64,000 nt of DNA from Spongilla lacustris (Eukaryota > Porifera > Demospongiae > Spongillida > Spongillidae): contig OX442416.1 of assembly GCA_949361645.1 (NCBI GenBank), forward strand, positions 1,651,369-1,715,368, read 5' to 3'. The notes under the pieces are model-generated. The model saw only the letters and a program-made list of their open reading frames with translations, had not been told where the DNA came from and searched no databases. Within the stretch, counting starts at the first letter, position 1; each line of letters starts with the position of its first letter. The translations under genes were made by a program, and so were the position numbers. Below are positions 1 to 11,261 of this stretch, in pieces.

Positions 1-690
1 CTCCCTTACTAAGGCCTAACATGGGTTGCCACCAAGCAGCATCTGATGTATCCACAGCAGTACAGGAGGAGAAGCATCTGCGAACATCTTGGTCATACAG
101 CTGGAGGGCTGCACGAGATAATGATGGTGGTGTGGTACGTGCAAGATGGACAAGCCGACAGAAGCCACCACACACACGGAGTAGGGTTAGGGCAACCTGG
201 GGATCAATTAAGCCCACATCCTCAAGCCTTGAGAGCAGGCTCTGGGCTTCAGACTGTTTGCAAGTGATAAATTGGTGGCAAAACTCAGTATCTCCTATGG
301 GAGAACCCAGGATGTCTATGTTAGAATTGTTAGACTTTTTAATGTCAGATGGAAAACAGTCAAGTGAGCTCTGGCTAAACACCTCACACTTAGGGATGTT
401 GACATGGAGGCCCAGTGGAGGACTAATAAACAACAACACAACCTAACATATACAATGTACTGGCACACTAACACACTCGATCACTCGCACACAGAACTAA
501 AAGTCATTTAAACCATCAAAGGAACTTAATGTTCCCAAGACGGAGGTGGAATTTCCTCTCTGGATTGCCACAGAAAGGCGCTGGAGTAAAAACTGGTAGG
601 ATTGTGAGTCTCCAGTGGTTTGGTGCAGGTGATGGCCAAGATCCTTAAGAAAGGACTGTAGCAGCTACGAGCTAGCACATCAAGAGTCCT
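1..690. other. no gene recognised; region upstream of integrase remnant
   Basis: No conserved domain is visible in any frame. Around 656-675 the sequence tgtagcagctacgagctag resembles tgtagcggctacgggctac at about 1670, just after the integrase stop. These could be ends of a decayed long terminal repeat, but the match is only about 18 bp, so this is weak. Confidence 0.3.
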
Positions 691-1626
691 TTGGAAACGT
701 TCAATGTGCCCCATCGTCGGTTTGACCACATTCATGTGGATCTAGTGGGCCCCCTTCCACCTTCCGATGGTTTCACTCATCTTTTGACAATTGTGGACCG
801 TTTCTCCCGTTGGCCGGAAGCAGTCCCTCTCAATGACATACCTACCATTGCCTGCGCTCGGGCCCTCATATACCATTGGATCTCACATTTTGGGATTCCC
901 ATGGACATGTCCTTAGACCGGGGATCCCAATTTACTTCACAGTTATGGTCATCCGTTGCCAAGTTGTTAGGGATCACACTTCATCATACCACGGCCTACC
1001 ACCCACAAGCCAACGGTCTGGTGGAAAGATTCCATCGCCATCTGAAGACGTCCCTACGCGCCCGTCTGACAGGTCCTCAGTGGCCACAAGAATTGCCTTG
1101 GGTACTTTTGGGTATTCGCACCGCCCCAATGGAGGACTTAGGATGCTCCTCAGCAGAATTGGTCTATGGAGCCCCCGTCACGGAACCTGGAGAATTTTTC
1201 CCAGCTCACACTTCACAACCTAATTACAACTCCGAGCTACAGCGTCTCCATGAGCAAGTTCAGGCACTAGTTCCCATTCCTACCTCCCACCATGGGATTA
1301 CACCCATCTCAATCCCACCTGACCTGCAACACTCTGAATATGTATTTATATGTCGCGACTCACATCGTACACCTCTCCAGCGCCCCTTCAAAGTTCTTCA
1401 GCCAGGTGAAAAAAACTTTACAATTGACATAGGAGGACGAAAAGATACTGTTTCGGTGGACCGATTAAAACCTGCGCATATAGATCCTGAATTTCAAGTT
1501 CCAGTAGCAGTTGCCAAACACAGAGGACGACCTCCAAAGACGGTTCAACCTACTTCAACACAGTCCCATACACCTGACAACCTTCCAGACATCCCTTTAC
1601 CTTTACACACAAGGTCTGGACGCTAG
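676..1626 (+). CDS. Ty3/gypsy-type integrase, 5'-truncated pol fragment
   Basis: This frame encodes the integrase core and C-terminal part of a retroelement Pol protein, which joins element cDNA to host DNA. The frame is open from about 676 after an in-frame TAG; the first usable codon near 691 is TTG, so the start is a truncation and not a real initiation site. The catalytic D,D,E triad is all present: DLVGPLPP, then DRGSQF, then ANGLVERFHR. The DRFSRWPEA motif is typical of gypsy/metavirid integrases. The C-terminal part carries RGRPPK, which resembles an AT-hook and could help target chromatin (inference). The reading frame ends at TAG (1624-1626). No HHCC zinc-binding domain, RNase H or reverse transcriptase precedes it, so the element is broken at its 5' side although the integrase core itself is intact. 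Confidence 0.85.
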   Translation, partial: HIKSPLETFNVPHRRFDHIHVDLVGPLPPSDGFTHLLTIVDRFSRWPEAVPLNDIPTIACARALIYHWISHFGIPMDMSLDRGSQFTSQLWSSVAKLLGITLHHTTAYHPQANGLVERFHRHLKTSLRARLTGPQWPQELPWVLLGIRTAPMEDLGCSSAELVYGAPVTEPGEFFPAHTSQPNYNSELQRLHEQVQALVPIPTSHHGITPISIPPDLQHSEYVFICRDSHRTPLQRPFKVLQPGEKNFTIDIGGRKDTVSVDRLKPAHIDPEFQVPVAVAKHRGRPPKTVQPTSTQSHTPDNLPDIPLPLHTRSGR

Positions 1627-1988
1627 GTTAATTTACCACGTCGCTACATCTCAGTTCTGGGGAGAGTGGTGTAGCGGCTACGGGCTACCAAGTATACGGA
1701 GAACCGGATTTATCTGAGCTGCTAGTTAATAAAACACACACGTGATTGTTTTTGTGTAAAGTGTACATGTGAATTGCTACAGGACAATGTTTCGACACCA
1801 AACACACCAAGAGACTCACGCGCTATGGGAACAAAGAAGTACTTCGCTCCAAGAGAGGAATACTTCTTCCTCATTTGAGATTCAGCCTCTGCTGCTACCA
1901 ATCCTGGGTGCAATCAGATTCTTAAAATCACAATTGTAAGCCGAGTTATGCATTGATATCCACTATTTCTCGACATGATAGGGATGGA
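1627..1988. other. sequence after integrase, possible 3' LTR remnant
   Basis: No gene is seen. A purine-rich stretch (ctggggagagtgg) is followed at about 1670 by tgtagcggctacgggctac, a plausible polypurine tract and LTR start. No second LTR copy is found to confirm it. Confidence 0.3.
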
Positions 1989-2715
1989 TGCATGTGTACA
2001 ATAGGTATGGATGGTCTACATGTGTACAATACGGATGGATGGTCCCCATGTGTACTATAGGGATGGATGGTCCCCATGTGTACAATAGGGATGGATGGTC
2101 CCCATGTGTACAATAGAGATGGATGGTCCCCATGTGTACAATAGAGATGGATGGTCCCCATGTGTACAATAGGGATGGATAGTCCCCATGTGTACAATAG
2201 AGATGGATAGTCCCCATGTGTACAATAGAGATGGATGGTCCCGATGTGTACAATAGAGATGGATGGTCCCCATGTGTACAATAGAGATGGATGGTCCCCA
2301 TGTGTACAATAGGGATGGATGGTCCCCATGTGTACAATAGAGATGGATGGTCCCCATGTGTACAATAGGGATGGATGGTCCCCATGTGTACAATAGGGAT
2401 GGATGGTCCCCATGTGTACAATAGGGATGGATGGTCCCCATGTGTACAATAGGGATGGATGGTCCCCATGTGTACAATAGAGATGGATGGTCCCCATGTG
2501 TACAATAGAGATGGATGGTCCCCATGTGTACAATAGAGATGGATGGTCCCCATGTGTACAATAGGGATGGATGGTCCCCACGTGTACAATAGAGATGGAT
2601 GGTCCCCATGTGTACAATAGGGATGGATGGTCCCCATGTGTACAATAGGGATGGATGGTCCCCATGTGTACAATAGGGATGGATGGTCCCCATGTGTACA
2701 ATAGGGATGGATGGT
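1989..2715. repeat. 28-bp minisatellite, about 26 copies
   Basis: The unit reads gtacaatagrgatggatggt followed by ccccatgt, with r alternating g/a between copies. Because 28 is not divisible by 3, the array produces long artificial open frames on the minus strand in all three phases; these are not genes. Confidence 0.95.
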
Positions 2716-2899
2716 CAGAGTGATGTTTCCAGTCGGCTCGAAGTGATTGTTGCTAGAGGGTAGGTATGTCCCAACAGAAATGGCCTGGTTCCCGTACGTG
2801 TACTTAACCCACGCGATGAAGAGGTCGTTCTTATTAAAGGAATGCATTTGGCAAAGATGGAGCTTATTGACGACGACTGTAACTTTCAATATCTCAGCA

Positions 2900-5800
2900 A
2901 TTAGTAAGAACTCTAATTTATCGCAGAAAGACCAGTCAACCTTGTGAAAGATGGTGTGTGAATCTGGAAACAGCTGTATGCACTTTTTATGGAATATTCT
3001 GATGTGTTCTCTCTCAGCAGCGGTGAACTGGTCGAACCGCAGTGACGAAGCATCATATCAACACTGGTGATGCTCAGCCAGTCCACCTCCTTCCTCGCCG
3101 CATTCCACAGGCTCGCAGGGATGAAGTGAAATGACTCATTCAAGAAATGCTAGACCAAGGAGCCATTCAGCATTTGAACAGCCAGTGGTCGTCTCCTGTG
3201 GTCCTCGCAAAGAAGAAGGATGAGTCGACTAGATTTTTATCGACTACAGGAAGGTGAATGAAGTTACGCGGAAGGACACGTACCCGCTGCCGTGAGTGGA
3301 CGATACACTCTTGTTGGGTCGAAATACTTCTTGACACTGGATCTTGCTAGTGGCTACTGGCAGGTGGAAGTTGCTGAGAACGACCAACCCAAGACGGCAT
3401 TTACCGCACCGGAAGGACTATTCCAATTTCAGGTCATGCCCTTCGGGTTATGCAACGCACTCGCCACTTTCCAGTGGCTAATGGACCAAGTTCTGAGTTG
3501 TCTGAAATGGTCTACCTGCCTTGTGTACTTCGACAATATTATGGTAGTAGGGACATCCTTTGCAGACCACCTGTTCTTGCAAGGCTCCTGGGGCAGGACT
3601 GAAGCTGAAACCAGGAAAGTGCCGTCTGACTCTCTGCCAGAAACGTGTTGCCTTTCTTGGACATATTGTGTCAGCCGAGGGAATCACCACCAACCCAAGC
3701 AAAACGGACGCAGTTGCAAAATGGCCCACCCCACAATCCAGACGAGAAGTGCAGCAATTTCTAGGACTCGCGAACTATTATAGACAATTTGTGAAGAATT
3801 TTGCAGCCATTGCTGGACCACTTCAGTGTCTCACTGAGAAGAATAGCAATTTTGAATGGACCATAGAGTGTCAGCATGCCTTTGATAAATTGCGTTCATG
3901 TTTGGTCTCTTCCCCTGTCCTTTCCTACCCAGACTATAGTAGGAGATTCGTGCTGGACACGGACGCCAGTGATACTGGCATTGGAGCTGTTCTGTCACAG
4001 GTGAAGGATGATGGCTCTGAAGTGGTTACTGCGTATGCCAGTCGCTCATTGAGCCAACCTGAGAGGTGATATTGCGTGACTTGGAAGGAGTTATTGGCAG
4101 TTGTGGAATTTGTTCACCACTTCTGACACTACTTGCTGGGAAGGGAGTTTACTCTCTGAACTGACCACAACTCGCTGGACTGGGTGCAGAATTTTAAAGA
4201 GCCTGAAGGTCAGCTGGCCCGCTGGCTGCAGAAACTAGAAGAGTATAATGTCACGATAGTTCATTGCTGGGGTGCTTTGCACAGCAATGCGGACGCGTTG
4301 TCACGCATACCTTGTAGACAGTGTGAGATGAGCAACCATAATAAGGACGAGGTGCCTTCGGATGATGAGCAAACTGTAGGGGTTCTCGTTCCCCTACCTG
4401 TGTCACAAGATCCTGGAAACATGGGGCATCATCAGCTTGATGACAATCAGATCCAGCCAGTGTACCTTGCGGTGCAGAATGGGCACCAACCCACTCTGGA
4501 TGTAACAAAGTCTTGGAGTCGAGAGAGTCGCCTGCTACTACAACAATGGGAATCTCTTCACATTAAAAATGGTATTCTGTGGAGAAGGAGACTTGGCAGA
4601 AAAGAAACCGACCTTCAGCTTGTGCAGACGTCTTGCGTAGTCTTCATGAGGGGGCTATGTCTGCCCACCTGGGCAAAGAGAAGATGCTGCAACAGTTAAA
4701 GGAGTGTTTCTATTGGCCAGGATGTACCAATGTGGTCAAAGATTATTGTGCAACATGCATCACATGTTGCACATTGAAATCAGCTGCCCCAAAGCGGAGG
4801 GCAGGTCTGCAAACAACCCAGGCTGGATATCCATTACAAATAGTTTGTGTGGACATAATGGGCCTCTTCCAGAAACAGATCAAGGAAGTAAGTATGTCTT
4901 GGTGGCAGTAGATTACTTCACCAGATGGGTGGAAGCCTATGCTATATCCAACCAAGAAGCAATGACTGTAGCCAGGAAGCTCGTGGATGAGATGTTTTGC
5001 TGATTTTCACCACCATAGCGATCAAGGCCGGCAATTTGAATCTGCACTGGTGAAGGAGATATGCAATATTCTTGGGGCAAAGAAGACCCACACTACACTG
5101 TACCACCCACAGGGCAACAGGATGGTGGAATGATTTAACCGAACTCTGCTGGATATGTTATCAACAACAGTGGGAAAGCATCCTTCTAATTGGGAGCAGA
5201 ATATACGCGGGGTTTGCCTGGCATATAATTCAAGCGTTCATGCATTGACAGGGTTTAGTCCATTCTTTCTGATGTTTGGTCAACAGGTGAAGCTTCCAGT
5301 TGATCTGATGTATGGTAGCAGTAAAATTGAGGAAGTTCCAATCCAAGAATATGTGCAGATGATTGAAAGAAGACCTACGAAGGTCGTATCAACTAGTGAG
5401 AGACAAATGTGTGACCAAACACAAACGACAGAAGGCTATATACGATGAAAAGGTTCATGGGGCACCCTTCAATCAAGGCAATCTTGTCTGGTTGCATTCT
5501 CCTGCTGTACCGCGAGGGTTGTCTCGGAAGTTACATTGTCCCTGGAAGGGGCCATTCAAGGTGGTAGAGTGGATCGGCAACAGCACCTATAAGACCAAGG
5601 GAATACGGGCACAAAAACGCAAGTAGTGCATTTTGATAGGCTTAAACCTTGCCCAACGAAGATCAGGCTGGATCAAGAAGCCGATAGCATGGTACAGTGT
5701 GATAGCAATGATGATGGTGGGGAGGCAGCCCATCAAATAGAGGAACAACATACAAGCAGATTACAGCTTCTGGATGAGGACAATGATTTGGCATCCCCGC

Positions 5801-5980
5801 ATCCAGAAATTGACCTACCCAAACTTGATCCGGCAATAAGGCATGCAGAGATTCCCAAGCCTGCACTGGTGCCAGAGGACCACAGGAGAATGGTACCAGT
5901 TCCAAAGAGGTATCCAAACCGTGTACGGAAACAGACAGACTTCTATGGGCCGTACGTCGCTCATTGAAAAGAGGGAGCAG
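2900..5980 (+). mobile_element. Ty3/gypsy-like pol remnant (RT, RNase H, integrase), degenerate
   Basis: A broken pol gene of an LTR retrotransposon. Reading across frames, a reverse transcriptase starts near 2990-3290 (SSPVVLAKKKDEST, then a DYRKVNEVTRKDTYPLP-like stretch) and continues in 3292-3560 with LTLDLASGYWQVEVAE and VMPFGLCNA. The catalytic YLDD-type box is changed to YFDN. RNase H follows in another frame (3560-4069, VLDTDASDTGIGAVLSQ), interrupted by stops at about 4067 and 4123. An integrase zinc-finger region is seen at about 4640-4790 (AHLGKEKMLQQLKE, WPGC, CATCITC). The integrase core is split by stops and frameshifts at 4850-5450 (VDYFTRWVEAYA, then LLDMLSTTVGKHPSNWE). The chromodomain-side tail ends at 5967 (GPYVAH). 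At least five frame breaks and the mutated RT motif show it is dead. It is a different lineage from the integrase at 0.7-1.6 kb. Confidence 0.85.
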
Positions 5981-6120
5981 TGTAATGAGTACGCGCTTGC
6001 GCATTGAACCCATGGAATCAGGTGACAGACTGCTTGTGCATATATAGACTATATTTCTCAGTGTTGGTCCGTTCTGTACTTGTAACTTGCTGCCACACTA
6101 TCTTGTCACAGTGCCTTTAA
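5968..6120 (+). mobile_element. polypurine tract and start of probable 3' LTR
   Basis: Directly after the pol stop is the purine run aaaagagggagcag, then tgtaatgagtacgcgc. A polypurine tract followed by TG is the standard layout where a 3' LTR begins. A TATA-like tatatagactatatt lies about 60 bp inside. The 3' end of the LTR and a matching 5' LTR were not found in the window, so the extent is uncertain. Confidence 0.5.
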
Positions 6121-7148
6121 TTAGGAACTGGGGGGGAGGGGGGGGGGGTGGGCATTGGCCCTCCCAAATCAAAGTTGGGGGCACCTGGCCCCCCTAATTT
6201 TGATATTACGCATGCTCACTTGCAATCATATCACGATATACCATTCACAATCGAACCATGTGGTACAGTTTTGGTAGTGTTGAATTTTAACCCTACCCAC
6301 AGTACCGTATTTAAGATTGTGTAGTGTGAACATAGTATTAATGTTTAAAATCCACGCGTCGGTTTGATAGCATTAATCTGGTAGCCACTCATGATCCAAA
6401 TGTTCTTTCAGGACATTTAACCTGACTTACCCGAAGCATATAACATGAGATTTCATAAGCCAACTACCATACTTCTTCAAAAGCTTCCACATTCCCCACG
6501 AGAGGGTACATCCCCGTCCCGCAGATTCTCCTTCCACCGGCTATTCCACTGATATTTTATTACAAAGTTGGACCATCAACCTTTAATATGCTCCTACGCC
6601 ACTGACTATCTGATCCCAAGTAGGCACCAGCACTCCTGATGCAGAGGCTAGTAGTACCAGTCATTTATCATCAAGCAGCAGTATTTAAACTGGTGCATGA
6701 TTTCATGCACATGTGCATACATGCAGATGTTAGACCTTCAAGCAGTGGCAAATGACTTCATAAGCCATAATTCAAGCCGCCACACTGCACTTGGAACATT
6801 TGTTTAATGCATACACTACACAGAATGTACATTTTAGTGTCATACATGTACTTACCTATGCATTGTTGTATCGTGACTCATGAATATTAATTATTTTTGT
6901 GATTGACTACGGCCATGAAATGTACCTCCATTGTGTCCCAGTGCAAACCCCACCACTGACATGATGAATGCTTATGGACACAAAGTACATGTAGTGCAAC
7001 CATTATCCTGACTTTGCCTCAGATCCCATAGTGGCTAATTATGGGAATGGCTCACCCTCTTAAATTAACACAATAAGCAAACAAAACCTCATAACTCAAA
7101 ATTAAGACTGACTAGATCAAACCTGAAATCCCTTGAAAGGACACTCAC
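6121..7148. other. no gene recognised
   Basis: AT-rich sequence with no convincing coding frame. A G-run at 6130-6155 is followed by a short stretch (cattggccctcccaaatc... ggcccccctaatttt) resembling the ends of degenerate interspersed repeats. Confidence 0.4.
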
Positions 7149-7240
7149 CTCATTCTTCACATTCACATCCACACCACCCTCAGCCAGTAGCTTCTTAACA
7201 GTGGCTACGTCCCCATCTTGTGCAGCAGTCCACAATTGTG
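7149..7240 (-). CDS. isolated ankyrin-repeat exon
   Basis: On the minus strand an acceptor (gcttcag) at 7241 opens a 92-nt exon ending in a perfect donor (GAG|gtgagt). It reads as one ankyrin repeat with the usual core: LWTAAQDGDVATVKKLLAEG followed by GVDVNVKNE. Ankyrin repeats are protein-binding helices; the host gene cannot be identified because no other exon was recognised within several kb. The exon enters in phase 1 and leaves in phase 0. The 39-bp minisatellite begins only a few bases upstream of the acceptor. It could be a fragment of another ankyrin-kinase-like gene such as the one at 49.5-52.8 kb, or a lone relic. Confidence 0.6.
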
Positions 7241-7245
7241 CTGAA

Positions 7246-7506
7246 GCAGTCTGCAGTATGTAGGCCTATCATTAATGTACACCAACAGTCTGCCGTATGT
7301 AGGCCTATTATTAATGTACACCAGCAGTCTGCAGTATGTAGGCCTATCATTAATGTACACCAGCAGTCTGCAGTATGTAGGCCTATCATTAATGTACACC
7401 AGCAGACTGCAGTATGTAGGCCTATCATTAATGTACACCAGCAGTCTGCAGTATGTAGGCCTATCATTAATGTACACCAGCAGTCTGCAGTATGTAGGCC
7501 TATCAC
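7246..7506. repeat. 39-bp minisatellite, about 7 copies
   Basis: The unit contains tctgcagtatgtaggcctat followed by cattaatgtacaccagcag. The length is a multiple of three, so both strands stay open. The array sits in the intron immediately upstream of the ankyrin exon acceptor. Confidence 0.93.
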
Positions 7507-7519
7507 TGATTCTGGACAA

Positions 7520-9067
7520 CTAATCTATGCCAGCATAGTTGGGGCAAAAAGTGAGGGAAATATATTTTTCCACAGTGCAAGAGTTACTCTTTAATCTTTA
7601 GAGCACACACCTAGGCCAGACCCAGACAATATAATGGATTATGATCACACCACCTGGCATAATGGCATACACAAGGCAACGTCCGGGCAAATTGTCACAT
7701 ATAACTTACAAAAAATGTATATCAACTATATGACCCATATTCATTTGAGTTGCATGCAAGAAATCAACCTGTGCATGCTGGCCTTTAGAGTAATGCATGG
7801 ATTGGAAACAGGACTTTAACATTTCTATTTTGTTATGTACAAGTCCGTGTTTTGCAGCTGCAATATGTGAATCAATGGCTATACGGCACGTCTACGTGTA
7901 CATCCCGAATCTATTAGCTCTAGTTCTAATCTCTCTATAGGAATGTTGCAACTAAAAACTGACAGTGTCCACATCAAAAGTGGGTCAATCAGAATCGTTT
8001 ACTTCAGAATCAAGTCTTGGCATTGCAATATTGAATGTATTTGACAGTATTAGCAAGAAAGTACCATATTTTCTGAATTGCTAACCATATCAGTCTACAG
8101 TACAATGAGTTTTTTGTTTGTTCTCCATTCATATGAGTTTGCATTTTAACTTGCTTCCAAACATCATCTTACTTACACATAGGACGTCTGGAGGCTAAAG
8201 ATTAAAACTAATGAAATACTAAATTACATGTAGTGTGATTGTTTCCCAGCATTTGTACCCTTTAGAGGATCATGTGTACAATTAATTCCTGTCACATCTT
8301 GTGAGGCCAAAAATGTTTGAAGTTTGGCAACCCGAATTCTAATGGAAAAACAAGCTGGTACATTTTAAAAGGGGCCCAAACGATGATTAATCATTGCTCG
8401 GAACAACTAAATGCTTCAATTAGCATGAATCAAGTGCTTCAGAAAAAAAAAAACCTAATACTAATATAATAGCGTTTCCCTAACACCTTTAGTCCTTAAA
8501 AGCTATGTATCGATCGAAAATACCTGACCGGTTTCCCGGGTTCAGAATCTAGTTTGGCCAAATCATTTAGAGGTTAGTACTTAAGCTACATCCCAATGAT
8601 CACCCTGATCCATTATCCCCGAGAGAAGACAAAACTCAGTTGATAAGACTGGGGTCACTGAAAACGAAAGTTGTTTAACGTGACAGTCATGTGATACACC
8701 ATGTTATTGTTTACTTGATGGCCCATGCGCCTGTGCAAGTAGATTTTCAATATCACGTGTGGTTACTGTATTAAATTCAAGTAAACATTAAATTAATGTC
8801 AACTACTATAGGCCTTTGTGTGTATGCATTGTTCTTTTGATTTTTGTTGCATAGTCCTCAGTCCTTTATGCTTTTTCCAGATTTGGAAACCAAAGAAGTG
8901 AACAGCCTATTGGACATGTTGGTAGAAGTCTGTGTCATGTGTGGTACGATAAAGTTGAAGACAAAGTTGTTTCAGGCCGAAAATTTGAGTAACTACATAC
9001 GCTGTGGTGTATTGGAAGCAAAATGAAAGTTATGATGATGCTCTTTGAACTGACCTAATATGCGGAA
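7520..9067. other. no gene recognised
   Basis: AT-rich intergenic sequence. No domain, splice-bounded exon or tandem array was seen in either strand. Confidence 0.4.
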
Positions 9068-9763
9068 CCTGGAGCTAAGGCTTGAAACCAGTTGTTCCGG
9101 AGCTCCGGTTAACCGGTTAACCGATTGTGAGAATCCAATAACCGCCCCAACTGGTTCTATTTCGGCTAAATAACCGCTTCAACCGGTTGTTAGAAACTTC
9201 AACTGACCGGTTGGTATTTTAATTATAGTAACAAGTGCATCTCGCGAGTCTTACACTTCAATAGTGCTGGGCACGAGAAATCAACCGTACATATTTCACG
9301 GAACACATTCGAACATTACGGTACTTTGGTATTTGGGATCCTAGAGAAGCTAATTATTTTGTGGTTTACGTTCAGAGGCGCTGCTTGCCACTACCAATTC
9401 AATATACACAACCATTATGCTTTTGAGCTATTCCACAACCAATTTCGTACTTAAAAAGAATGATACGCACAGTTAAAGTACGCTCTTCTTTGGCCCATAA
9501 TTGCCGCGCATGGTACTATTGAAGGCACGCCTTTTAATGTCTTCATTAAGTGCTCAGGCGGCAACCGATTTTTCTCGAAACCCGCCCGGCAGATGGTTTT
9601 AAAAACTTCTCCTGCTCAAAGAGCGATCATTGTACTTCACCTTTGCGTTTAGTACATGATGGGGCTTATTTTCTGGTGAGAGAACGACACGGTTACTCGG
9701 GACCATGCATAATGCACGTCGCCACACCCATCTGTATAAATTTGACATACGACGACAATGGAA

Positions 9764-9796
9764 CATAGATTAATAACCTAAGGTTATTAATCTATG
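9764..9796. repeat. 33-bp perfect palindrome
   Basis: Two 16-bp arms, catagattaataacct and its reverse complement, are separated by a single base. It lies inside the hAT-like element. Confidence 0.9.
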
Positions 9797-10871
9797 ATGG
9801 AAAACACGCAATGGACGTCATGTCCAGAAGTTCTGTCAGAGAGTATTTGGTCCTAACTGAACTATATAAGGGTGTAAAACGAGTTCTTCAAACAAAATAT
9901 ACCCGTGCTGCCTTTTCAATGGAGCTCTTATTTGACATGCAGACATACGCAATGATACTGTTTGATATCCCTCCAGAGCGTGCAAGTACAAGAAGCAGCA
10001 GTAAAGAAATTGTATACAGGTGTACGGTAAAGCCATAGAACAGGCTCCTAGCATGAAAAGGACAGTAAACATGCACCTACTCGAACACCATGGGTGGACA
10101 TGTGCAATCATGAATGCATGCAGGCTTTGGGCTGATGGGGTAACGAAGCACACAACCATTTCAATCAGTCGTACAGGACATATGAGTATGGCCAACCGCC
10201 CAAGGACACTTAATTATTAGGCGTAGCCCGAATATACGCGAAGGTCGGGCTAGTACGCCTGATTGTAAGTGTGTTTCCAAACTGGAGTCTTTGAGGCCAG
10301 AAAAGCTAAGTCGAAATAGAAAATGCAAAGAATAGTGTGTGATTTTTGTTTTCCAAGCATACTAGCTAGGGCCTATGTGTGTTTCGCACATACACGATAT
10401 GAGAGGACCACTTCGCTACGTAAATAAATCTGCCCTTTTCAAAGCGTTGGCACGACGCGCAGAAAATAAGCCCCGTTACACCCTAAACAGAACCAAATAC
10501 AGCCGTCTCTTGAGTACACGTTTCTAAAAGAGTTTTTTCATTTGGCCGGGCGGATTTCTCAAAAAAGCCTATTGACACGAACAACTCAAAATAAAGCGCA
10601 TGTAGTCTCGGCCCTCTCTTCGCGCGTATGTAAATACAACAAAGATGAAACTTATACTGTTTTAGTCCTCTTAGGACGCCTGACTGATATATCGATTCAA
10701 AGTGAGCTTACGTTGTACGGATAAAGAAGGATAAGCCACATTCCAGTGCCATGCGGTAACTAGGGTTCAGTTGCCTGTCTCCAAGCAGGGAATGGGGACG
10801 AGAACCAACTTTTCAATGGAATGAAACAGCCGTGATTTATAGCCACTAATCTTTATTATAATTGTACAACT

Positions 10872-11261
10872 CCTATAATGTAGCCTCGTCCCCAGGCCCT
10901 GTTTTATTAAAGTTACGGGGGGAAAAACAGGGCCTGGTAGACACTGCCAGGGTCGAAACGCGCATGCGCTAGTTTGTCCCAGAATACCAGGGGTAACCGT
11001 AATTTCCTTTTGGAAACCATTCCGTATACTCGTCTGATTTCGCGATGGCGTATGCTGCTCGCCTGATTTCGTTCGTTAAGACACGATAAAGAATAAGCCA
11101 CCGCTTCTCGGAACTGAAGAGAATACGCCATCGCGATACCCCAGGTATTCTGGGACAAACTAGCGCATGCGCGCTTCGACCCTGGCAGTGTCTACCAGGC
11201 CCTGTTTTTCCCCCCCGTAACTTTAATATAACAGGGCCTGGGGACGAGGCTACCTATAATG
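10872..11261. mobile_element. 372-bp MULE-like MITE nested in hAT-like element
   Basis: Element 10881-11252 is bounded by a perfect 9-bp duplication cctataatg (10872-10880, 11253-11261). The ends are long inverted repeats: the left arm starts tagcctcgtccccaggccct and the right arm ends with its complement. Complementarity continues inward through the gacactgccagggtcga and gtttgtcccagaatacc segments, so most of the element can fold on itself. Long TIRs with a 9-bp TSD fit Mutator-like (MULE) foldback elements. It carries no coding capacity. Confidence 0.85.

Noticed and set aside
1946..2889. Minus-strand frames with HMGTIHPYCTHGDHPSLLYT-type repeats
   Set aside because: Product of the 28-bp minisatellite read in three phases.
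9550..10220. Several 60-119-codon frames inside the hAT-like element
   Set aside because: No transposase motif, frames overlap on both strands, and the palindrome interrupts them; chance frames.
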